Origin: Cyclina sinensis
Lineage: Eukaryota; Mollusca; Bivalvia; Venerida; Veneridae
Length of the DNA: 64,000 nucleotides
Direction of reading: 5' to 3'
NCBI GenBank assembly: GCA_012932295.1
Contig: JAAONU010000004.1
Coordinates: 9,858,630-9,922,629, forward strand
The notes beneath the pieces were generated by a model that was not told the DNA's origin, did not search any database, and saw nothing but the letters and a program-made list of their open reading frames with translations. Within the stretch, counting starts at the first letter, position 1; each line of letters begins with the position of its first letter. This document shows positions 25,508 through 36,300 of the stretch, in pieces. The position numbers were made by a program, and so were the translations under genes.

Positions 25508-25550
25508 CATTAAAAAAAAAAAAAAATAACACACACACACACACACACAT
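25508..25550. repeat. Poly-A and AC dinucleotide microsatellite
   Basis: An A-rich run is followed directly by about eleven AC units. It is a simple sequence repeat with no further structure. Confidence 0.9.
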
Positions 25551-26037
25551 TTATTCTTATTAATTTCGATAAAATTTTGCTTAGGCTGACAGTAAAATCA
25601 TGAACCTTCTATAAAACCCTTCTTGATATGTCGTTCAAGAAATCACTCATTTTATAGAATTTATTCGGTGAATTTGAAATTAAAAGAAACAAAACGTTTG
25701 TTGATTAGAATATGCGAATATTTACAGTATAAGATGATTTGTGACTATCAACATTCTCTGACAATTCTATCAAGAATTCAATTATTGCAAGCTCTGTTAT
25801 TTATACCTTTTATTTATTGTTTTTTTTTCAATTTATTTATATATGTATTCAAGTCTAATAAAGCACATTTGGAAAAGGTTTCGACAAAGCTAACATGTAT
25901 TCAGTTTTCAAATCAAACGTTTAAGGTAACGATGCCAACGGACAAAGTGCTAACTTTGTTAAGCATTTCAGATTAACTAAGCTGATAAGTTGCAAATTAA
26001 AGTTGCCTCGTTCTTTACATTTATGACTCGATCGTTC

Positions 26038-26263
26038 ATTACTCGATCATATATTTACATATACATTACTCGATCATATATTCACATATACATTACTCGA
26101 TCATATATTCACATATACATTACTCGATCATATATTCACATATACATTACTCGATCATATATTTACATATACATTACTCGATCATATATTTACATATACA
26201 TTACTCGATCATATATTTACATATACATTACTCGATCATATATTTACATATACATTACTCGAT
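26038..26263. repeat. Near-perfect 27-bp tandem array
   Basis: ATTACTCGAT recurs at 26038 and then every 27 bases to 26254, giving eight full units and a partial ninth. The units differ at essentially one position (TTTACAT or TTCACAT). Because 27 is a multiple of three, one frame stays open as a nine-residue repeat (ITRSYIYIY). That is best read as a by-product, not a gene. The homogeneity points to a recent expansion. Confidence 0.95.
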
Positions 26264-26501
26264 GACATGCATATCAGGCAAGACCTTTAATAAATTCTCC
26301 AATTTAAATGAGAATGCAAGTTTTTTTCTCTTTATGTATGAATTGCTGAAAAACTCGAGCCAGTCCAATTCTAGGACACAATATTTTATGAGAGCTATCG
26401 ATTTCGTCAGCCAGACGTCACAGACGCCAGACGTCACAACCCTGCTACATTCAACGAACAGTAACAATACTTGGCAAAACCTTACAATACTTTCCGTTTT
26501 A

Positions 26502-26860
26502 AGGTAAACATTGTAAGATGAAGGTGTTTGAAATTCAAGAATTTTGAGGATGTCTAGGCTCTGCCTGTATGATCTGCCGAGTTTTTGTGATAAAACTTGG
26601 TTTGATCAGAGCACACATTCACCGAAGCATTGTAATGCGCAATATATTTTTATGCTTCCTTTCCATATTATGGTCAATATTGTAAGCTGTAGGTGTTTGA
26701 TATGAAGGGTAGAAGATAGACAGATCCTTGTATAACCATATTTTACGGGTTTTTTTCCCTAAGAAACTTGGTTTAGAGAGCACATTCACTAAAGCATTTT
26801 AATTACGTAGTAAATCTTTGTTTTCTTTCTATACTCAGGTCAACATTGTAAGCTAAATCA
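26502..26860. repeat. Imperfect tandem duplication with ~168-bp period
   Basis: GGTAAACATTGTAAG (26502), GGTCAATATTGTAAGC (about 26672) and GGTCAACATTGTAAGC (about 26838) open successive copies. Each full copy also carries GGTGTTTGA, AAACTTGGTTT, AGAGCACA-TTCAC and AAAGCATT. Copies are diverged, with indels. Confidence 0.6.
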
Positions 26861-29129
26861 TATTATAGGGATGTGATCTTTCGAGAAACGAAAGTTTAGA
26901 ACATATTTATGATTCGGCTTTGTGTTTTTACAAATAAATAAATTCAAATCAGATGATGAGAAACAAATGTCTTTTCGTTATAAAATCCAAAACAACTGTC
27001 CATTGCACTAACGCTCCACAGTGACGTCAGCTACGGCAAGATATGACATAAAGTGAATATCGTGTCCAAGAAAAAATTGTTCGGTTCTTTTTGTTTAATC
27101 AACATTTGTTCATTCGTCTTAGCTGTAAAAGCCGTTGTTACCTCAATGAAAAGATCAATCTTTAAAGATTTTTTTTGTATCATCAGATGACTAGTTTTTA
27201 ACTTGTTTAGGCTGTTAACTGAGGTTTTTGAATATAACATATGATATAGAAACGCCCTTTTAACATGTGATTGAGATGAAAGCTCTTACATTCTATTCCT
27301 TTGTCAAATACCTAAAATTTATTACAAATGACTTCACTCAATTATCGTCTGCTTTAATTAAACCCGTTACTTGCATATGATCAATCTTATTTATTATCTA
27401 TTATTCAAGTCACGGACGCGTGGGTTTCCCACTAAAAAGCCTACATTATAATCATTTCGAGGGATCAGTGTAAAGCTATTGTAAGTACACATGAATTCAA
27501 AAAAGAGATATGATAGTCGTGCACTGGTTCCATTATTTTGCAAAATGCACTTAGAAATTTGATTTCAAACCACTGTTGTTTTCATTTTCCAAACAAAATA
27601 TTACAAATGAAAAAACAACAAAAACAAGAAAAGCGTGACAGGGCGTGGCAAAATACGCTCTAAAAGAATGCATTATATTTGTAATAAATTGTGATCAACA
27701 AAACATGACAGAAATACAATTTATTTAGCATGGCAAATCTTGCATAAATGTAATATTGCAGTCATACAATGCATGTCTATTACATAGATATTTAAAAAAG
27801 GGCTAAAATTGTTATTATGTAATGCAATAAACCGAGAAATTAAACAGAAGTACAATATCTTACATTATGAAAAAACTTAATTTCTCAAACAGTCTTATCA
27901 CTAAGTTATTTTAGTTCTAAATACTTGTAATAACTATAACAACCAGTCTTAGAAATAAAGACGTTACGTCAGCTATACATCTAAATGCTTTTTTTCAGAT
28001 TTGATTTTGTTTACTTTGCTTTCTTTAGTTTATCGGAGACGAAACATTTCAACATAAGTGGGTGAATTCATTTCAAGTTGCGCTGACTTGGCATTTTTTC
28101 TTAAATCAGCTTTGAACAACAACAACAACAACAAAAAGAAAAAAAAAACGAGAAAAAAATATGATGTATGACGTTCTAACTTGTTTTAAACAATGAAAAG
28201 ATACAAAAGACTACTTGTTTGAGTAATTCTTTTGTGTAAGTTATATCTTATAAAATATTCAAGATCACAATGATTTATGGCCGCCATCTTCATTACTTTC
28301 GTAACGTAAGCACAAATTGTGTTTATTTATCACCTAATGATTAAAAAACATATCGTCAACAGTGACATTTCAAAGCATTACATCATTCATCAAATGATAA
28401 AACTCGTTGATGGACTTTCTCATTCAGAAAAATGTCTTTCATCTTACAATTAAACAAGTTGCTGGACTGCGTACAGTGACATAAGGCAGATACGTGTGAA
28501 CATAAATTGATCGGCCATCGAGTCATTGTTTTAAGTATTTTAAAAAGAAAAAAACTTCTTATTCTATGGCAAAAATAATCTTACCAACCTGAAGTAAGGG
28601 CAACTTGAGTTTTCAACAAATAGGTTTTTTACGCAATTATGAGAAATGACCTTATGTGCACTTTGTTAGGGAAAGGTATGAGGCTTTTTCCTTTCGATCA
28701 ACACCCAGAGATGATGACAAGTATAGTAAGATGGTAGTAAATATTTTACCAAATTTGCGAATACATGCTTTCTAATCTTTGAAGTTGCCAATGAAATGGA
28801 TAATTTGATTTGAATTTAACTAGGATGGTTTTATCTTGTTGTTTCGTGAGATAATAATGCTTTATTTACCGACAAACTGCCAAAAACTAGATCTGATAAT
28901 CTGCTAAGATTTACGATAAAGAAAAATTAAATCACAAAGACGTAATAAACGAAAATTGTGATGGCAGCCAGAAAATGTCATGTCATGTCATCTGTGTTAT
29001 GTAAACTTGCCTTGAAATTAGTACACCAAGTTTCTAAGCACGTCGGTTTAATGTAATGAGTATACATTTGTAAATGATATAATATTTTCCAAGCTCTTTG
29101 TAGATAAAAGAAATATAAACTATGACTTT

Positions 29130-29345
29130 TTAAAAATCTTGAATGGACCACTGAGTTTCGCATAATGAGTAAATATCACTTGTCAAAATAAGGTTTAATT
29201 TTATGTTAATTTGACATAATATATATGACATAGTGTTTTAACGAGTAAACATTGTTGGAAGCTACAAACAGAATGGAACGACTGGATAGTTTGATTAGGC
29301 TGAGATAGTTAAAGACTAACCAATTAAAATTTCTTTCTCTTTCTA
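29130..29345. repeat. Duplicated intergenic segment (source or copy of 31855-31955 and 32645-32775)
   Basis: GAATGGACCACTGAGTTTCG and the following stretch resemble 31860 onward (GAATGGACTACTGAATTTT). Its second half (GGAAGCTACAAACAGAATGG) resembles 32680 onward (GGAAGATGCCAAACAGAATGG, less one base each side). A third partial match, ATAATGCGAGGGTAAG, occurs near 30025 and 31911. In the distal copy the two halves are about 700 bases apart, with the 33-base array between them. Confidence 0.55.
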
Positions 29346-30275
29346 CACATTTATTCTTTTGTAGAACATTTTAAAGAAATAATGGATCAGGAAAGAATAA
29401 TAAAACATCACAGGTTAAAGATTAACGTAAATACAGATGTAGTTAGCTGTCTTCAAGATTTCCAACGCTTGCTCCTTGGTTTAACTATACAATGTTTTGG
29501 AAGCAAACAATTTTAACATAGCCTGCAGAAAATGTTATCTTTCACCTAAACTTGTTTACTAATTAGGTATATTTCCGTTTTTATTGACCTCAGTTATGTT
29601 TTGCTTTGTTGTTCATTGGTAGTTATAATTAGTTGATATACCATGACCCTTTGCAATATCAACAGAAAACTAGAATCTGTGGGTACTTGCTTTATTCTTG
29701 AATGAAATCCTGAATATTGCATAATCACCATGATCACAAGGAATACATTTTCATAAAGCAGTGGTAGGCTAAGCCAGTGTTTCCTTTTTGAATACAATTT
29801 GGAAAGGTCAAATTTGTGAGTCAGAAAACAGAAGAAAATACAAAGTAATAAAAGCCCGCCCCCAACATTAACTTTAATTAAGTTTTATTTCCTACACATC
29901 AGCTTTATGTTAATAAGAAGATATATTTCTAAATTATATTTGCATATACGACAAGCTCTTTATTATTTGTTCAAGTCTTGATTTGTCTACCTGGTCAGGT
30001 TTATTTAATAAAAATCAATTTACATAATGCGAGGGTAAGCTAATGTACTTGACATAAAGTTAAGTTAGTTTTGCATTTCAAAGAATAAATTCAAATTTCC
30101 AGATCATTCCACAAACAAATGGCATTGAAAAAATATCGATTATAGATATCTATTTACACAATTGTTATAATATTGTAAAAATTTGAATATAAAAATGTTT
30201 GTTGGGTAGAAGAACTGTAAAACTCAAGAAAAAAACTGAAAAGGAACAATTGTAGCAGAAAAGTATTAAATGGAT

Positions 30276-30479
30276 TTAACCCATTTATGCCCAGTGAATT
30301 ATGTCATCCTTGTTAGTTAGTTAGACGAGTCCATTTCAGTTAAAATGGTTTGTGGTGTAGATTTTCAATTTTATTCTATTTAGGGAAGTAAGTCCTTTAT
30401 GCAAACAGTGTAGACCCTGATCTGGGTCTGCACTGTTTGCCTATGTCTAATTTTATGGACGCTAGGCATTATGGGTTAA
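30276..30479. mobile_element. Short interspersed inverted-repeat element, copy 2
   Basis: Best-preserved copy. It begins TTAACCCATTTATGCCC and ends GGCATTATGGGTTAA, with a central hairpin pairing GCAAACAGTGTAGACCC and GGGTCTGCACTGTTTGC. It lacks the GACGCCGC core of copy 1. It is in the same orientation as copies 1 and 3. Confidence 0.75.
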
Positions 30480-32370
30480 AGTAGTAATTTTGTCATTTCT
30501 CTTGATTTTAAGATTGAGTTGTTTCAGCGATTATATACTTAATATAAGCGTTGTTAACACAGATTCTCTTTCAGTTCTGTCAAGTAATGATTTGTTCATG
30601 ACTTAAGATAGGTTTTAACATTGCGGTATTCTGAAACAAGTTTTATTTATAGGATTTCAAATAAATATAGTTGAAACTTGGACCTGCTTGTTAATTTTTT
30701 TCTTCTGTCGGCGAATGTTTTTATTTAGTATATTTGATCGGCATATGAAGGTAAACAGTGAAATGGTTTGGTGTTGGGAAACATTTATGTCGTTGGCGAA
30801 TGTTTTCGTAGAAACGTAAAGATCATTTATGACCATAATATGCGACATCTGTTGGGTACTTCAACATTGCTCTTATTCAGAATTTGATGAAGGTTCTTTT
30901 TTATGCAATGTGTCATTTTTGACGTTTTGGCATCAAAGTACCTTAATTAATTAATAAGAGACAGCAGATATTTATACACAAAGCTAAAATATTTTGGTTT
31001 TTAAAGGTGTATGTACAAAATTGTATCAACATAACCAACAAAAAGTGTCATGCTTTATGCTCTCGAAAAAATATGAGCTCCATTTGCATTGACTTTAACA
31101 GAATTGTTTTAAAGGCAGCCATACGTTAATTAGAAAATATACATTACGTGATTAAATACTCTGCGATTTATTCATAAGTAATTGTAATTGAATTATTTAT
31201 ATACCGGTATTGTTTTAACTGTAACTTATTTCAAGCAACAGAACAGTCTTTGTCCTACTATAAGGATGCAACCAAACCAGACATTTCTGTCATTTTCAGC
31301 TCACCATTTAATCATGTTTAACTCATGAAATAATTTTATTATAGGCTTGCTGTTGATAAAAATATGAGAATTACATTGCTTTTAATAATGCCGTCTAGAA
31401 ACATATCAACAATTTTAAATCATTTAGCGAAAACTGCATTTTATGTACATATGAATGTACCTACTTTAGGACATATTGTATTGCTTAGGCAAATAATGTT
31501 TTATGGGCAATGTCACTAAACTGAATAATAATAATATGTCCATTTCTTCCTCTAAGCATTCACTAAGAAAGAGTTCATTTGCAAAAAAAATGGCTAAATG
31601 GTACAACAACTATATATCAAGAATAACATTAATGCATTAAGTTTACCTCTTGTGCTAACTTTTATTTTGCCGTCACATTCAATATTGATCATATAAACAC
31701 GATTTAAAAGAAAATTGAGTATTCTAGATTTCGGGGTATGCCTCTTTGATATGGTTTTATTTTCTGAATATGATGGTATAAATATAATGATATAAATACT
31801 GCAAGATCTATATAGTAAACAGATATTATATAAACAGTGACGTTGTTTTCAAACTCTGAATGGACTACTGAATTTTTGCATAATAAGTTTACATGTATAT
31901 TTATTAGCATAATGCGAGGGTAAGATTATGTTAATATGACATTATACATAATTAACATATATGTTTTATATGACTTTCCCAAAATATATTTAGACTACTA
32001 CAATAGTTCACCTATTTTAGGCAATATTAATAAGTCCGTCATGTTGCATGGCCGAAACAAACAGATCAAAACAAATAATAATAATAATAATAAAACAACT
32101 TTAGATGAGCATTTGGGCAATTTGGCAATAGTAAAACCTAGTGTGTTGTGTTTCAAAGTAACTTTTACTTCTGTCTTGGTTTTCTTTTGTATCTTTATTT
32201 AGAAACAGAAAAAATAGCCATTAGATGCCAAATAAACTTTAACTGACATAAAACCTTATCATTTTATATCAGCAACTTACAGTTAACTTATAATTACTCA
32301 TGAAATGCTTCACTTACGACTTTTTTTACCTTAAAAAAGCAATACAAGCATAAAAAACTTGCCAATGATC

Positions 32371-32601
32371 TGTATTCCTTTTGCAAAAGGGTTGAAAATG
32401 ATTTGTTCTCCTTTGGCGAAAGATTTGACAATAATTTGTACTCCTTTGGCGAAAGGTTTTTCAATTATTTATACTCCTTTGGCGAAAGGTTTGACAATGA
32501 TTTGTACTCCTTTGGCGAAAGATTTTACAATAACTTGTACTCCTTTTGCAAAAGTTTTGACAATGTCTTGTACTCCTTTGGCAAAAGGTTTACAGGTTTT
32601 C
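32371..32601. repeat. 33-bp tandem array, seven units, open in two frames
   Basis: Units start at 32371, 32404, 32437, 32470, 32503, 32536 and 32569, exactly 33 bases apart with no indels, around TGTACTCCTTTGGCGAAAGG. Two plus-strand frames are open throughout: one as CTPLAKGLTMI-type eleven-residue repeats (82 codons from 32359), the other as LYSFGERFDND-type repeats. No splice signals or conserved flanks were recognised, so it is filed as a minisatellite. Confidence 0.9.
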
Positions 32602-33302
32602 GTTTAATTTGATCGGAATGTTGTAGGTATACATTTTAATTGTTTATCTATAATGTAGTACTTCGACAAGTAATATTTAATGGAAGATGCCAAACAGAAT
32701 GGAATATCTGGTTATTTAAACTGGCTTTGATACTTAAACCTTTCCCGAATAAGTTTCTTTTATATTCTATACGACGTGTTGCTCGTAGGGACTTTCCATA
32801 AAAAATGAATATGAAAGTCTGAACAAGTCACATAAAGAAAAAACAAATATAAGAGAAACTGTTTTGAATATTTCTATTGAAAAAGACATCACCAAAAAAA
32901 AAAACATAAAAAAAATGTATGAAACTGACATAAGTAGTCACTGAATGTACATCGTAGCACCTTGTCACGAGTAAAAGATGTTGTATACAATGCTTAACTT
33001 TTAGTGTGCTTGGTGATCAATTATATCAGCGGAATAATATGGCAGGTATTGGCAACAGCTTATCCAGATCAAAGTCACCGCGGTGTGAATTCCAAACCTG
33101 CTTTGCACTTGAAAATCTTATTTGCATTCAAGTTTTAACATTTAACAATGCAACTTGCCTTTTACCTTGTGTTGCTTAAAGAACATTATGAAAACTTATA
33201 TACAACTTTGACGGATTTTGATTTTTTTATCAAAAATAGCTTAATGCTGCTTACGCTTGCTTTCTTCATATGGTTTTTTGAAAGGTAGCCTTCGCCACCA
33301 GG

Positions 33303-36300
33303 ATGGAGAACCAAGCTTTAACAACCTTGTTGCTTCTGTCGGCAGTTTCGATCATCCAAGCTGGAATAATGATGGATCCAGGAAGCGGTGGGTGATTGCT
33401 TTTTGGCTATTTTTCGCTTTTGTGCTTTAAATGGTGTTATGAGCCAGTTTGCCCGGACGTCGGCTTACAGCTTAATACTTTGGCTTTACGACAGCAAACA
33501 GGTAGGTAAGGATGGGTAAGGAAGACAAAAATGCTAAAAGCCACAACACGCAGCTGCACAGCTTTCTATGCATAATTACGTCATTAAGGTAGGTTATTTT
33601 TATAACACTGCCTTCACTCAAAATTACAGTATGGCGCAGATACATTTTGTCTTGACGTCAGTGTTCACGTCAATGCTGATGTCACTTCTTTCAAACTTTT
33701 ACGGTCTTCCCGGTATAGAAGGACAGGTCATGATGGATATTGTTGTTCCTGGTGAGACAACTGTTACTCGAGTCGATAATGGTAAGTATGTTGATCAATG
33801 TTTTGTCATAAATGCACATGTATTCTAGTCAACTGTTTTGATATATTTTGAAACTGTCACACTGGTTTTTATTGTGTCTGATTTCTGCCATTTCGTTCTG
33901 TCGTGTTGGCGGGGCGCCAACACGACATTTCCATACACGACAACACGACACTGCACATATCTTTTAGGCGACCCTTAAATATCTTGTTGGCGACCCAAAA
34001 TTGTCATTCAGTAATACTGGCGCGTTTCCCGAATTTAACCCCGCCAGAACGACATGTTTGGGCACCAGAAAGACAAGAGCCCCCAAATTGTCGTTCTGTC
34101 TTGCTAGCGCGTTTACTGGATTTAACTTCTCCAGAACTTCAACTTTAGGTCGCCAACACGACATCTAATGGTCGCCAAAACGAAAAATGCAAGTGTCGTG
34201 TTGGCGGGTGCAAAATGTCGCATTGGCGCCCTAAAAGAAAAGAACGACAACTGAACGCCAGTACGACAAATGCTACCTTTGTCGTTCTGTCGTGTTGTTG
34301 TGTTTTCGCCACCATTTGTTTTTGACCTATATGGTATGTTTATAAGCAGGAATATTCACTTAAAGCATAGAACACCTCCGGCGGATAAAAGTTGCTTAAA
34401 GTCATGAGCATGCATCAGAGGATAAATGATTTATGCCTGTTAAAGGAACAAAAAAGAAGAAACTCTGACGTGCAGAAAAATTGTCATTTCTGCACAAAAT
34501 CTTGTTTGTATACTACGTTGTCTAATTGTAAAACATTTATATATTTCTGTATTAATTCTAAGAATTCATTAAATGGTTTATCTGATGCAATGAAATTTTG
34601 CTATTGATTTTTTTTGGACACTTTTTCTATTGAAATTCAATTCTTTACTTTAGCGACAGGGACATTGAACAATTTAATGGGAGGAGGTCTTACAAATGTC
34701 ACTGGAGTTAGAGTAGTCAGCAGAAATAGAACTGTGGTCAGTGAAGAGGGCAGAACCGTACTATTAGACCGTGAAAGTGGTTTGAGAACGGGCGAGAGCG
34801 GAGGGACAGGAGGCACCCGTGAAAGAGTTGTAAGGGTGGATCGAGATAGAGGTGTTGCAGGCGGTACTTCTCGGACTACGGTTGTCGGGGGCGATCGTGA
34901 CGGTGGCGTGGCTGGTGGAGCTACACGTGACACTGTTGTGAGGACTGACGGAGGTGTTGTCAGGAGGAACAGAACTGTGGTTGGTGATCGTGATGGAATC
35001 GTATTGGTAGATCGTGCAAGTGGCTCAAGAACTGGGGAGGGTGCTGGTGTCGGTGGAACACGTGACACAATCGTCGGGGTTGATCGTGATAGAGGTGTCG
35101 TAGGCGGAGCCTCACGTACTACAGTTGTTGGAGGCGATCGTGACTCAGCTGTTGCAGGTACAAGAGTGCGTGACACAGTTGTAGGTGTTGATCTTGGAAC
35201 GGGTGTGGCTGGGGGTGCTGTTCGTGAAAGGACCTTGCGGGTTGATCGGGACAGAGGTTTAAGAGCGGGCGTTTCTCGTGACACGATTGTTCGGCTGGAT
35301 CGTGACAGAACTCTTGGACTGGGTGGAAATGACACAGGTTAACCATGATTTAATTTTATATTGATAAAAGAACTGTAGCTCAACCCTTCTTCTTTACTGA
35401 AAGTAACTACGTTGTAAAAAAGTTAAGTTACTGATTCTGTGTTAAAATGTTTAGTGACGGAGCCGCATTGTGTCAAAACTGCACATTTCATGTAGGCGAA
35501 GAGTTGTTTTTTTTGTCAGGAGGGTAGGCTTAAGACGATTTTGTATAAAGAATCACTAACGATATTGTTATCGAAGTAGATAGCTAGAAGAAAGTGTGTA
35601 CCAAAATTAAGCTATTTGTAACAGAAGTTGGAATATTTTTACATTTATCTGTATGTAATAATTGCCTCTTTCAGAGAAAACAACAATGTTAACTGCTGCA
35701 CAAAGGGAACTAAATGCACGTAAGTAAATATTATGTCTAAAACCAGTGTTTAAACTGTCCCATGAGACATTTTCAGATTTTAAGGCTTCTTAGTAGTTTT
35801 TCATGTCAGTTTGTTGCATTTTGTATCTATATAATGCGATGTACCTGTATTTCTAAGTTAATATTAGATATCATATGCAGATTGCACTCCACCCACCTGA
35901 AATACATATAATTGTTGAGTTCCAGGTGCAGTCTTGATTTCTGTCACTCAATTTTTTTTTTTATATTCCAAAGGATGTGCACTAAAATGTAAGACAGAGT
36001 TATGCTACTTGGCTGATGACGATGACTGCCGTAACTTTATCACGTGTCAACAAGATGCCCAGAGGCGCTACCATGCAACACTTCAGCCATGTGCTTTTGG
36101 GACATACTGGGCGGGGCTTCAGCGTCAAAAGAAAATCACGTGTGATATTCCAGAGAACGTGAGATGTAATATAGGTAATTTCTGTATAATGTAACATGCA
36201 GAAACATGTTTTAGTATTTTAGGACACTTTTACGATAGTTTTCCGATACTTCCTGTTCTGTTATAGATATGGCTTTCGTTCTAATAGCGGGAACTATTTT

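Larger units (their letters stand above)
19592..33302. other. 13.7-kb intergenic space between divergent genes A and B
   Basis: This region must hold the promoters of both genes. A TATATA-like stretch lies at about 19727-19738, some 140 bases before the A start codon. Another (CTTATATACA) is near 33190, about 110 bases before the B start. The remainder is AT-rich. It contains one SINE, two clean tandem arrays, a 168-base tandem duplication, an inverted-repeat element and a duplicated segment, each listed separately. No convincing conserved protein was read on either strand. Confidence 0.6.

Noticed and set aside
25623..25976. 117-codon plus-strand frame
   Set aside because: Composition follows the AT-rich background (Leu, Ile, Phe, Tyr, Lys), with no family features and no splice support.
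26038..26263. CRISPR-like array
   Set aside because: Units are contiguous with no unique spacers, and the genome is eukaryotic.
25990..26265. Open frame translating the 27-bp array
   Set aside because: The unit length is a multiple of three, so an open frame is expected. No splice context or conserved flank supports a protein.
34637..35335. Antisense open frame of 232 codons across gene B exon 3
   Set aside because: It is Ser/Thr/Pro-rich only because the sense strand repeats Arg, Asp, Gly and Val codons. The sense exon has matching splice sites and phase with a paralogous gene; the antisense frame has neither.
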